Origin: Vesta saturnalis
Taxonomy: Eukaryota > Arthropoda > Insecta > Coleoptera > Lampyridae
Assembly: GCA_036346205.1 (NCBI GenBank)
Contig: JARFJB010000762.1
Span: 3,506,501 to 3,570,500, forward strand
DNA: 64,000 nt
Direction of reading: 5' to 3'
Notes under the pieces: model-generated
Told to the model about the DNA's origin: nothing
The model's input: only the letters and a program-made list of their open reading frames with translations
Databases searched by the model: none
Shown here: one piece after another, positions 37,417-48,898 of the stretch
How positions within the stretch are numbered: position 1 is the first letter of the stretch
Layout of the letters: each line of letters opens with the position of its first letter
Made by a program: the position numbers and the translations under genes

Positions 37417-37796
37417 ATGCCTACCGTCCTACATATAGCACGGCTTAAAATCTACTTATCTAGGTACCCTAGAAGTACAATGCAACATAATCTAGCATCA
37501 CAAGCAATTAATTTTAACCTTTAGCACCACAAAACACTTTTTATAATATTCGTGAAACAACATTTAGTATCTAAATACTTAGTCAACGTACCTTATGTGA
37601 CTGTCGTTTATTTTTAGATATGTAAACAAATAAACTTTACGGGAAAAATGGTACGCTACTGTAAAAATGCGGTTACTCCCGACGAGCGAACTTCTCCGTA
37701 ACTGATTTATGTGTGCAGCGCCACCTGTGTATCATTGGAAATTTTTGGCGGACTGTTTAAACCGTCAACCTACATGTAGGACGACAGGCATATCTG
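37417..37796. repeat. Small inverted-repeat unit (about 380 bp)
   Basis: ATATGCCTACCGTCCTACATA near 37427 is an imperfect inverted copy of TACATGTAGGACGACAGGCAT near 37771. A third, similar motif lies at about 32870. TTAA occurs just outside the right copy. It could be a small non-autonomous element, but boundaries are unclear. Confidence 0.4.
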
Positions 37797-37976
37797 GATT
37801 AATGCAATTATACAAAATAGGTGGGTTTTTTCTAACCTGTTAGTGAAGGGTTTAGGGGTTTTAGTATTTAATGCCACTCTCAATTGTCAAATTGTAAACT
37901 TAGTACAAAACACTATATACGACAAATAAATTTACATCGAAATTTGTTTGAATAAGATTGTAATAAAGCATGTATA

Positions 37977-38985
37977 TGTGCGGTCATTTAATATGGAAAC
38001 ATAGAAATATTAGTTTCTGTGATAATTTTCCGAAAAAAACCCTAAGACCTGTCGATTTTAAATTTTTAATACGCACATTTTGACTCATTGGAAACCTTTT
38101 GCTAGCCATATTTAAAAGGGCTATGACGTCATCGCAGCTTTTTTTAATAGCAACCATATGTTTTTTCATCATATTTCGATAGGCGGTGAAATTCTAAAAA
38201 TTAAATGAAAAATGGGGCACCTGCACACTATGATTTATTGGTACGAAATTATTTAAACGAAATATTTCCAAACAGATGAATTGGAAAAAGGGGTTTTATT
38301 GAATGGCCTGCGCGATCACCAGTTCGTACCCCGTTAGATTTGTTTTCATGAGGTTATCTTAAAAGCAAAGTGTTTGTGAATAGGCCTCATACTCTCAAGG
38401 ACTTAAAACAACGAATACGTGCCGAAATTCGAGCAATCACTGAGGAAACAATCGGGAACGTTCTACAGAATTTCCAATACAGGCTTGCTCTTTGTCAAGA
38501 AGTTCGTGGACTACAATTCGTTCGTCTCCTTCAAATATTATTTTGTTCGTTTTGCCGAATTAAATGTTGTTTCGTTACTTTTGTTGAATTAAATGCAGTT
38601 TTGTTATTTTTTGTTGAATTAAATGTTTATCGACGTGTTTTGTTGTAATAATAGTAATTCTGTTGCAAGAATAGCACAATTTTGAAACTTGAATCTTTGA
38701 ATTTTGATACCACTTTTTCTGGAAATTATCAACTGCAGTGCAATACTTTTACACATCGTTATTTTTATAATTTCACCGCCTATTCAATATGATGAAAAAA
38801 ACATACGGTTGCTATTTAAAAAAAGTTGCGATGACGTCATAGCTCTTTTAAATATGGCGAGAAAAACGTTTCCGATGAGTCAAAATGTGCGCATTAAAAA
38901 ATAAAAATCGACGGGTCTTAGGATTTTTTCGGAAAATTGTCACAGAAATTAATATTTCCAAGTTTCCATTTTAATGACAGCACTG
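37977..38985 (+). mobile_element. Mariner-like element C, internal-deletion derivative
   Basis: The segment 37977-38201 is an inverted copy of 38761-38985 (225 bp each, with about one mismatch in eight), and TA borders both sides (37975-37976, 38986-38987). Between the arms only the C-terminal half of a mariner-like transposase remains, joined directly to the left arm. This is the pattern of a deletion derivative that kept both ends. Confidence 0.85.
38211..38648 (+). pseudogene. Mariner-like transposase C, C-terminal half
   Basis: One frame runs from NGAPAHY (second catalytic block, Asp changed to Asn) through VRNYLNEIFPNR, a stop in place of Trp, IEWPARSPVRTPLDLF (third Asp changed to Val), another stop in place of Trp, GYLKSKVFVNRPHTLKDL, and IRAEIRAITEETIGNVLQNF to a Val/Leu-rich end at 38648. 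Two catalytic residues are lost and two stops are present, so it is inactive. The N-terminal half and first catalytic Asp are absent. Confidence 0.87.
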
Positions 38986-38987
38986 TA

Positions 38988-40735
38988 TATAAATAATTAC
39001 ATGCTGACTTTTTGAAAATAATAATGGCGGCGTTTGCTTTATACGGTGTTGTACACTAATTTATATTCAGTTTACGTAAAGTAGACTATTAAGTGTGAAA
39101 TCAATGAAAAATATTTTGCGATTCATTCAACTTGTTCAACATTGAATAGTGTATTCGCAACAAAATAGAGGATGCTGGCCGAATATTAAATTTAAGCGAA
39201 ACTGTGGTAACGGAAACAGACGCAAGAAATCTAATAGCATCGTCATCGCCGAGGTCATCGCCCAAATCAGCAGTTATGCCATCAATAAATACTTTAACAG
39301 AGTCTATCTACCTCATCGCTGCACGGCTTCACCTTTCAAATGCAACACTTGTACAACAATTGTACATTTAATATTACATTATTGAATAGGCCCGAAAATT
39401 AATTATAATTCAAACTTTGGCGCCTCCTACTCAGTCGAACAATGACCTAATATTTTGCAGATTGAAGAAAAATAATTTAATTGAGTTGTTTCACAATTTC
39501 AAAATTACTGTGGCATTTTATGACTGGTTTCAGGGGGGGGGGGTCTATAGTCATGGTTATGGCACGTCTTGTTTTTATCGATACATTACTCTAGGTACTT
39601 TAGGATAAGTCACTTGTTGTTTCATCTGATCTATTTCGTTTGGATGATTTAAAATGTTCATAATACTGTGCTTTTTACATTAATGATTAAGTACAACAAT
39701 TATTTCAATTCTCAGACTTAAAATAAAAAAAGGAATACCAATACAATGTATCTATTTATAAACATGGACTAAATCCATTTTACAACTTGTTAAAATTTAT
39801 AACTTTAAGTTTAAACTTAGTAGTTATTCTACGTTTCTACGTTTAAAATTTTGAAATTTGTGTTTTTCACACACTATAAATAGAATACTTCATTTACTTT
39901 TAGCGGAGTGAATTGAAACAGTGTATTGCACCTGGTTTTGTAAATTACAATTTTAACTCTTTTGTCCGATTTTTGTCTCACAGGTCGAGTTCATGACTTT
40001 CACTACCTTGGTACTAGTTGTGTTGCCTATCTGGGAATCAAACTTAGTTGGCTTGTAGCAAATTGATCAGGTCACAATAATACATAATTTAAAACGTTTC
40101 TGAAACAGGAAGTAATAAAATTAAATAAAATTAACTCTACTGGATTCAATAAACAAATGAAAAGAAAACTAAAATTATTCTGATCCTAGTTATGTACTGG
40201 CCACTGCCTGGATTCCCCGGGTTAATTAAAGGGGTCCTCTGTTGCTAATGCGTGGAAGTACAAAATCAAAACGCATGTGCTACAAACACGTTAAGCATTT
40301 TGTACATGAATATTTTAATTACTGCGAATATGTAAAATAAGTGTAGTGAATTGTGTTATTTGAGTTCAAGATTACACAGGAGTTAATTACAGGTGAATAT
40401 TAAATTTGTTCTAGTAATTATTTGTAAAAGATAAGGCGCTGTTAATAAACAGCTGATTCACTAACGTTTCCTACTTTAACTGAATGCTATTGAAAGATCA
40501 GAAAATTACTAATATGTAGTAATTGGAATTGAGTTCTTTATGAATGTAGTTATACGAGGGGATTAGAATTATATACAGGGAGAAGGTGTTGACAAACACA
40601 GATGAATGGTTTATGCGGCCTGGGCATGAATATATTCCGGTGATTTATAATTAAACTCAATCTGGTATGTAAGAGAAATTGGTAACAGGGTAAACATGTA
40701 TTTATTGAATTGAGATTCTGAATGGGATTTTGTTT
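38988..40735. other. AT-rich noncoding stretch
   Basis: One frame at about 39160-39360 is free of stops and reads as an ordinary-looking polypeptide (IEDAGRILNLSETVV), but it has no recognised family and a competing ORF overlaps it. Nothing else supportable. Confidence 0.4.
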
Positions 40736-40769
40736 AAAGGTTTAAAGGTTCTATTCGGAGTCGGAACTG

Positions 40770-41075
40770 GCAGCGAAGGTATTAGGGTTGGTATCGCTAA
40801 GGGATACGTATTAGAGGTAGTTATGTATTCGGGGCGTAACCGCCATAAAATTAGCCACATCCTTCAACAAGCCTAAGTACCCTCCTAGGGGCGTCTCACT
40901 TCCGAAAAGATCGTACTAATGGTCGTGCTTTACTAGTTTGTGATAGGGGTTCTACAGCGATAAGGGCAATTCTGAGCTTAGAAGTTTTTAGTTATTCGCG
41001 GCGTAACCACCGTCAAACTAAGGAGGTCTTGCCCGGGTCACTTTTATGCACCCTTCTTGGAAGATGGTACAAAAA
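40770..41075. repeat. Diverged tandem duplication, ~168-bp period
   Basis: TTATGTATTCGGGGCGTAAC with CGCCATAAAATTAG (about 40822-40857) recurs as TTAGTTATTCGCGGCGTAAC with CACCGTCAAACTAA (about 40990-41025). The flanks also match loosely (GCTAAGGGATA versus GCGATAAGGGCA). The segment is GC-richer than its surroundings. No ORF. Confidence 0.6.
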
Positions 41076-42227
41076 GCCTTTGGGAATGCTGGGTAAATAA
41101 ACGGTACTGGTCGGGACCGGTTAATAATGCTGGTCAAGGGATACTGATCAGGCTGGTCAGAATAAGAATAAAGGCACAAGGTATAAGTCAAGCATAAATG
41201 AAGTTAGGCATATGTCTAAGAAGTGCAAGAAGTATGTGTGTAATGCAGACGATCTGGTATTTATAGGTGATTGGGATAGAGTGGGAAAGGAGAGTACAAC
41301 CGATATTATTTATAAGTAATGATAAAACAGTTGTGGAGGGAAATAGGAAATAAGTTTTGATAGGAACTGTATACTAGAATAGGAAAATTTATAGTAAGGA
41401 TTTTCAGGATCATTCCAACAGTAGTTTTATATTCGTACATTTGACATTAGGCAAACTTTTATAAAATCCGGCTTTGTGCGACTGTTCTCTGCACCACGAG
41501 AAATACGATAGACTTTTGGCATGTAAAAAATGGCGAAAGTAGATATAAAAATGTAAATTTTCACGATTGTCACACATAATTAAAATTAAATGCGAAAAAA
41601 AGGTCGACTATTCAGGCTGACGTGAATCTTTAGCTACACATTTATTAAAACTTGCATTTCGCTACAGGATATGTCACGACAAACGAAAACGTTTAATGAA
41701 GGGTATAGCATGTAGGTCTTGTTATTGAAAAAGGTTAAACGAACACAAACTATGTGATAAAAGAAGGCCAGTTACGTATTTGGATAAAACTTACATTCAA
41801 CCATCGTAGAGCGTACATAAATGTTGGCAAGTCGAGGATGAGCCCGCTGTACAAGCACATCTGGAGATTACAACAACGCTAATTATATAAATTTTATGCA
41901 GAATTAGTTAAAACCAAACCTACAGAAAAATTCAGTTATTATTGTGGTAGACAACCCTTCATACTATACCGTTCAAATAAACACAATCTAAGACAATAAG
42001 CAACCGTAAAGGATAGAGAGCCAATAATATAATTTTGTTTGACGTATTATTGTACGATAATAAGCACACTGTTCTACGATATCATTATGATTTAAACTCA
42101 ACTAAGATAATGTAGAGTACGATGAAAAGAAACGTGTCAGTCAATAATGTGTCAAAAAGAGCAGTGCAATTTGTGATTTGTGGAAAAAGCATTCTCAGAA
42201 ATAAAACAGGAATGGAAAAAGCATGTG
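41076..42227. other. Noncoding flank of the large inverted repeat
   Basis: No gene seen. AGGAAATAAGTTTTGATAGG at 41345 and the following 45 bases recur in the same orientation at 46273-46328 near the inner edge of the right arm of the inverted repeat, so part of this stretch belongs to the same repeat family. Confidence 0.45.
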
Positions 42228-43489
42228 ATCACTAGTGCGGGGGATTCTACTTTATACTAGGGTGATATTAACGCAATTTTGATTATAATAATACACTCAA
42301 GGTCAATGGTCAAGGTCGTCGTACACATTGCCTACATCGAAGTGTATTCCTCAAGGTCAAAGTCCAGATTGTCCACGTCTAAGTACATAAACATCATGTT
42401 AAAGTACAAGGTTTTCGAGGTCAAAAGGGTACCACCTACACGTTGCTTGCGTATATTCTTCAATCTCACGTATGGAGACTCACTTGGGAGATGCTTTCCA
42501 AGTCACATATACTATAGGGATTCACTTTCACGTGTTTCAAGGTCATCGTACACATTTTTTGCGTATATTCTTCAAGTCCGCGTAGGAGGACTAGATTGGG
42601 GGTAAATATGGCGACGCTCTTCAATGTCACGAGCGTTATGCTGTTTGTATTCATTAGTCAAGGTCACCAAGCCGAGTCGAGATCATGTGTTAATTCTTAG
42701 AATTCTCAAGGTCAGGGGTATTGAATAGACTTTTCAAGGTGTGGGGGATTCTACCTTTCAGAGTCACCAAGCAATTCTTGGCTCAGTCAAGACGTTAGAA
42801 ATCAATTCTCAAGGTCGGGGGTATCATACAGATTGTCTATCCATTGTTGAAGTAATTCTTGGCTGAGTGAGGAGTCATAATTTCATCACCTATAGGGCTA
42901 TCAAGTAGATTGTTATCTAGGTCAATGGCTAAAATGGATTAGTATCAGTTTTCAAGGTCATACGTCCCAGAAATCAACCTGCAGGGGTATCCCAATACAT
43001 GGCCGGTAAAGGTACATAGGAGGACGCTCTTCAAGGTCACGTATACCATAGGATCCACTTTCTAGTTTTTAAGGCCATTTCTTACACACATTCCCTGCGT
43101 ATATTCTTCAGGGCCACGTATAGTGATCCACTTATTAAGTTATTAAGGAAAACCCGCAAGTGCATTAGGTCACGTACATTTTCCCTACACATTCTTCAAG
43201 GTCACACCTCTGAGAAATCAATTTTCAAGGACAATGGCGATCCATTATTCAAGCAATTCTGTTCGGGTCGGGGTCATCATTCCTAGAAATTACCTGTATG
43301 GTGTATTCAGATAGACCTTTCAAGGTGTGGGGATTCCACTTTTCAGGGCCGGATCACCAAACAATTCCTTGTTGAGACCATGTGTCGAGAAATATTCAAG
43401 GTTAGATTTAGTAGCATTCCTAATCAATGATGTAGCGTGGCTTTCAAGGTCACCAAGCTATTCTTGACTAAGTCGAGGTGTTAATTCTT

Positions 43490-44690
43490 GGAAATCAATT
43501 TTCAAGGTGGCCTGCAGGGAAATCAATTCCTAATCAATAATCAATAAGCATTCCTAATAAATGACTTCTTCTTAAGTCTTAGAAGTCATTACAATTCCTA
43601 GAAACTAATTTTTCAAGGTCGCCAAGCAATTTGATGGATTCAAGGTGCTAATTCCGGTAGGGGTATCGTATTACAGGATTGTTGTCTATGCTAAAAGGTA
43701 GGTCAGAATTAAATGGTTCCTAGGATATGTGGTGGGGGAAATGTTTAAGGGTACGATTCAAGCAACTCTTAGAACTAGGCCAACGGTTCAAGGTCAAAAT
43801 TCATTTTTAAGGTGCGAGTGATCCTTCAACGTAACACAGATCACCAAGCAATTTAATCGAGTGAAGGTCATGTTCCTGGAAAGCACCTGCAGAGGTTAAT
43901 TCTAAATAGTTCGTGGAGACAGGTTGTTGTTGAAGAATGTTGTTGTCTATGCTAAAAGGTAAGTCATGGTTCTTGTATTGGCTCAATTGAGCTATTCAAG
44001 GTTAAAATTTAGTGGTATTTTATTACAATCCAAATACAATCAGTACGAGGGCATATGAAGGACATGTTGCTTATGCTAATAAGTAGGCCAAGGTTAAACG
44101 GTTATTGAGTCCGTGTATCTATGTTTTGACGTTTCCATGGCGCTTTTTGACGTTTCCTTGACCTTTTTTGGATGTTTTTTTGCGTTCTGATTGGAGGCTG
44201 GATTCTGCATGTGGGTGATCAAGCTTAGGATCAGCTGAATGAGCTTCTGAATATGGGGTCGATCCTGACCCGCAATATACAAATTCAAGGTCAAGTAAGT
44301 TAATCCGCAATGCACGTACGCGCTCCCCGCTTCAAGGTCAAAATTTAAGTCATCGATTCTTAGAATTTTCAAGGCCAAAGATTATGAGGGCATTTCCCTG
44401 TTGACATAGACCAGAAAATTTTCTTGGTCATCAAGCAATTCTTGGGAGTTGGTTTGGTTTCTTAGAAGTTATTGCAATTCTAGGAAATCAATTTTCAAGG
44501 CGGCCTGCAATGGTATTCGTAAAAATCAATTCCTAATCAATAACCATTCCTAATCAATGACTTTTGTATAAGCCTTAGAAGTTACTACAATTCCTAGAAG
44601 TCAAGTTTCAAGGTCACCTACACTGGTACCATAGTTCATGGAATGATGATTGTTATCTATGCTAAAAGTAGGTCAAGGTTAAATAGATCT
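43490..44690. repeat. Direct duplication, ~975-bp period, inside the inverted repeat
   Basis: The sequence around AATCAATTTTCAAGG, CCTAATCAATAA, TTAGAAGT and ATTCCTAGAA at 43490-43625 recurs at 44465-44620. CTATGCTAAAAGGTAGGTCA at 43687 recurs, slightly changed, at 44657, and variants of the phrase occur near 43950, 44050 and 45585. Confidence 0.7.
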
Positions 44691-44826
44691 TATATTGACT
44701 AAATGCTCTTCAAGATCAAATCTAAAAATAGAAATGAGAAGGTCATCAGCAAGGGAGGGGGTTTGAAGTAGATGTGGAAGTGGTTAAGGTATTTAAGTAG
44801 TAATGTACAAATAAAATTTATTCAAT

Positions 44827-45051
44827 ATGTGGATGTGCCAAGCTGCTGAATCATGGACCAAAGCTGTAGATGCACGTACAGCCGTGGAACGTTTACTTCA
44901 ACATTTGACGACATTGACATTTGATGCTGACCATAAGGCGGTCTATGGTTTAGGACAACTAGAAGAGTTCACTCTAAATTTGAAGGAGTGGGAAGGTAGG
45001 GATACCAGTGAAGATGATGAGGGAGAAGAAGAAGAAGATGAAGGGCGTTAG
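44827..45051 (+). CDS. Small hypothetical acidic protein in the loop of the inverted repeat
   Basis: A 74-codon ORF begins MWMCQAAESW and ends in a Glu/Asp-rich tail (SEDDEGEEEEDEGR). The middle (TAVERLLQHLTTLTF, LGQLEEFTLNLKEW) has a balanced, helix-like composition unlike the AT-driven chance ORFs nearby. An in-frame TAA lies 15 bases upstream, so it either starts at this Met or is an exon. No family is recognised and no promoter is evident. It may be a remnant of a protein once encoded by the element in which it sits. Confidence 0.35.
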   Translation: MWMCQAAESWTKAVDARTAVERLLQHLTTLTFDADHKAVYGLGQLEEFTLNLKEWEGRDTSEDDEGEEEEDEGR

Positions 45052-45083
45052 TCAGCTACTAATTATATTTTCTCGATTAGAAA

Positions 45084-45988
45084 AAGACTTTAATTGTTGT
45101 GAATATGTAGTGTTCTTTTACATATACAAAGGATGTGTTCATGAGTAGTCTGGGTGCAGTCGGAAAAACATTAAACATAGTAGTGTCCCCAACCATATGT
45201 AAACATGCTTTAACTAGAATCATTTCATATTTATCGTCGGAATAGGAAATATGAGCCTAATTGACATAATAGATAGGGTGTTCGCGTCCAAGGGAAACTT
45301 GTGCATCGAATTGCGTGGTTTAGTTAAAGTACATTCAAGATGTTATAAATGCTAAGTATAATATTAATTCACATAAGACTGTATGGAAATATTGTATTAT
45401 CATCCTGCTTATCTAATAAAGAAATATTACTTGTGATCACAATTTAGGTATAAATACCCTACCCTATCCATCTAGGTCAAATTTTAGCATTCCATGGAGG
45501 TTAAATTCTTGGAAATAGCAAATAAACGTTCCTATTGCTCAATTCTAGCAATAGAATCAGTTTGTGGAAACAGGAAGGTTGTTGTCTATGCTAATATCAA
45601 GGTTTTTATATTGGCTAAATCGTTGTTTGTAATAACAAAAAGATTATGCTTACGTGGGTTCATACTAATGTCCAAACCGCCAGGATGAGGTAGTTTTCCC
45701 GAGAACCGTATCCGGTTCCCAAAGACAGATAACTGTTTCCCAAAACAGGGACAGATAAATACTGGAATAAGTCGACTAGCGTTATCGTGCAGGGGTGGTT
45801 TTTGAAAACGTGGTTCTGGTTCGTTTTCAAGCCTTCAACCATATGTAAACATGCTTTAACTAGAATCATTTTACAGAACTGTACAAAGAATGTGCAAAAA
45901 ATAAGTGTAATATGTATTAGGTTTAAGAAACGGTATTGTATAATTAAAAAATAAAGACTTTAAGTGTTGTGAATATGGTGTTCTTTTA
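45084..45988. repeat. Short duplicated blocks in the loop
   Basis: AAGACTTTAATTGTTGTGAA and its continuation at 45084-45120 recur at 45954-45988, and AACCATATGTAAACATGCTT and its continuation at 45191-45226 recur at 45837-45872. The two blocks are in opposite order in the two places. Confidence 0.8.
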
Positions 45989-47440
45989 AGTTAAAGAGAC
46001 GTAGACAGTAAAATAACTGTGAAATGCTTCCGTAATACTGGTTTTTTGATATTCTCTTCTCCAACCCATCAAGGTTAAACGGTTCTTTATTGGCTCTGCG
46101 TATCGAGGTTTATTGACGTTTGGGTGCGGGATCTTTTTGACAAACGTCTAGTCATTAGGTTTATATTACTACAGAATACTATCGTCCTAGGATTTTATCT
46201 GATATCAACCTCCTTCCTGCAGATGGGAAGGTAATACGTAATATGTACTTTAAGTTGTAGAAGCACTGAACTAGGAAATAAGGTTTGATAGGAATTAGTT
46301 CTGGGAAATTTTATGTAAGAATTTCGGGATATATACCTTTTTTATCTGGAAAACATCAAAGTTTCGTATGAATTTAGTACCTTGGCGGCATTAAAAGGTT
46401 GTACTACCCCCTGCATTCTTAAGCTAAAACCCAAAACATGGTCAAAAATTAACACCTCCACTCAGTCAAGCATTGCTTGGTGACCTTGAAAGCCACGCGA
46501 CGTCATTGATTAGGAATACTACTAAATCTAACCTTGAACATTTCTCGACACATGGTCTCAACCAAGAATTGTTTGGTGACCTGGCCCTGAAAAGTAGAAT
46601 CCCCCACACCTTGAAAAGTCTATCTGAATACCCCATACAGGTGATTTCTAGGAAATTTCTTGAAAATTGATTTCTCACGGGTGTGACCTTGAATAATATG
46701 CAGGGACAGTGTACGTGACCTTGACCTAATGCACTTGCTGGTTTTACTTAATAAATTAATAAATGGATTCGTGGCCTTGAAGAATATACGCAGGTAATGT
46801 GTGTACGCAATAGCCTTGAAAACGAGAAAGTAGATCCTATAGTATACGTGACCTTGAAAAGCATCCTCCTATATACCTTTACCGGTTATATATCGGGATA
46901 CACCTCAGGTTGATTTCTAGGACTTATGACTTTGAAAATTGATACCAATACATTTTAGCCATTGGCAATCTATTTGATAGACTAGGAATTATGACTTTGA
47001 CTCAGCCATGAATTACTTCAACAATGGATCGCCAATACAATAACTTTGACTCACATTTTAGCATAGACGACAATCTGTATGATACCTCCGTCTTGACTGA
47101 GCCAAGAATTGCTTGGTGGCCCTGAAAGGTAGAAAAGCAACGTATACGGGGGACCCTTTGAATTTGAAACCCCTGTACTTTACCATAATGTTTACATTGA
47201 CTTTGATAAACCATGTACTTAGACGTGGACAATCTGGATTTTGACCTTGAGGAATATACTTCGATGCAGTATAAAGTAGAATCCCGCACACCCTCAATGA
47301 CCTTGAAAATTGCATGACTTCTACGCAAGAAACGTGATCCTGAAAATCGTTGTACTTTAACACAGGCAATGTGTACGATGACCTTGACCTTGAATAACCA
47401 TATACTTGGACGTAGGCAATGCGTAGTGATTTGACCTTGA

Positions 47441-48789
47441 GCAAAAACACTCGTAGAAAAAGTATAGCAGAAAAATGCGTTAGAAGTGACATAGCATATC
47501 TACTACGGTTGAACTACATTGCATATTGCGTATAAATGTATGTAGTGTCTCTTTTCACGTCACCTTTTTCCTAATCCTGTTCTAAATACCTACCAGCAAC
47601 ACATACACCTCGTAGCAATTCCGTCACAAAACGTACGTGGTTTTACGTGTTTAGTCATTGGAATTAGACGATGGTTTGTCTTGTGTAAGTTCGGACAATC
47701 GTTTTCGCATTCGGTTTGCGCTGTCGTTAGACTGGTCTGAAGGGGTAAAAGTATGTGATACATTTTCAATATTTATTTAATTTGGGAGATCTTTTAACTA
47801 AGCACAAAAGCTTTTATGCAAGTAATTGTTCCTAAAAGCTTTTAAAATGGCTTAAATGCGTTAGTCTGCAGTGTTATGAAGTTTAAACAAAACACCTTTT
47901 AAACTGTGCCTAATTTCTTTAATTGGAGTTTAACCTTTTCACATGTTTCCATTAAAAAATTGTAATGCTTTAGCAATTCTGGATTGCTTATCTTACTGCA
48001 ATGGGTTTTAATTGCTAACCAAATGCAAAAATGCTTATGACTTTCATTAACACCGGATCTTTCTGAATTATTTATCTATTGCAGTACTGGTAAAGTTTGC
48101 CCAGCCTAACCATGTTCTACTAATAAATATTTTATATTGTATCAACATGTAAAGCATTATGTACCTTCGTCTTCTATAAAAATTAAGAAAATAATTAATA
48201 TCTTTAAGGTTACAGAGCAACATTTGATATTTTTCTTTGATCAATTCAAACATAAAAGCTGAATATCTATGTGATGCAACCCACAATACTTCAAAGCATT
48301 GCAAATCGCTTGTTACATCGGTGTATTTTCTGAACCTCAGCTTCCCCGTTCAGTATTTACTTTATATCCACTGTGCCACGTCTTTCAACTGGCGGTACAA
48401 ATATTTATAATCTTGTATGAGGATTTGAAATAGATCTGTAAATAACAAAACAAAAAAAAACAGGAGTTTTTATATTTACCAATGTTAAATCCAGAGAAAC
48501 ATACACAACTGTTGTACAAACCCGTACTAATTGCAGTCTCGTTTAGTATCTGTTCAATCAATTTTTTTCTACTCTTAATAAGAGTCCCTTATAGTTAATA
48601 TACCGATCTTCCGATGAATAAACATCTCGTCTTAACGCACACACCTTATTTATGTTATATAACATAAAAATATCTGGTATGGAACAACGCACGGCGTTCC
48701 AACCTACAAAGTGAAAATTTAAAAAATGACTTAATCTTAATAATAATTTTCTCCGGATAATTACACATTCCCATTCTTAATACGTTTAC
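47441..48789. other. AT-rich noncoding stretch
   Basis: No supportable gene; ORFs are short and overlap on both strands. Confidence 0.45.
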
Positions 48790-48875
48790 AACATACATAG
48801 GCAGCAATGTAAAAACAAAAACAAAAATGTATGTCGAATGGATGTTTAAAACTTTATGTCAAATAGAGGTTACAT
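48790..48875 (-). repeat. Copy of the 27.2-27.7 kb repeat beside hexamer array 2
   Basis: Reverse complement reads ATGTAACCTCTATTTGACAT, AAAGTTTTAAACATC and a T-rich run ending ACATTGCTG, matching the unit at about 27357-27450. It ends about 20 bases before the array. Confidence 0.65.
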
Positions 48876-48898
48876 CTAATGCCAAAAAATCCTAAAAT

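Larger units (their letters stand above)
42228..47440. repeat. 5.2-kb inverted repeat rich in TCAAGGTCA
   Basis: The left arm (about 42228-43495) is an inverted copy of the right arm (about 46445-47440), with insertions and deletions. The segment 42338-42389 matches the reverse complement of 47213-47264 at 50 of 52 bases, and 43377-43458 pairs with 46476-46557. TCAAGGTCA occurs exactly at 42297, 42351, 42537, 42658, 42706, 42952, 43031, 43196, 43444, 43788, 44285, 44332 and 44608. Its reverse complement occurs at 46481, 46684, 46716, 46849, 47242, 47298, 47379, 47385 and 47432. The left half also contains direct duplications (43490-43720 and 44465-44690). A foldback-type transposon or a long-hairpin/small-RNA source locus are both possible. 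Confidence 0.85.

Noticed and set aside
44094..44378. Minus-strand ORF of 94 codons with a Lys/Ser-rich end
   Set aside because: The end comes from a short tandem of GACGTTTCC-like units; no family and no conservation in the paired repeat.
47002..47492. Minus-strand ORFs of 108 and 144 codons in the right arm of the inverted repeat
   Set aside because: They overlap each other, are rich in Ser/Arg from the repeated motif, and the left arm does not keep the frame.
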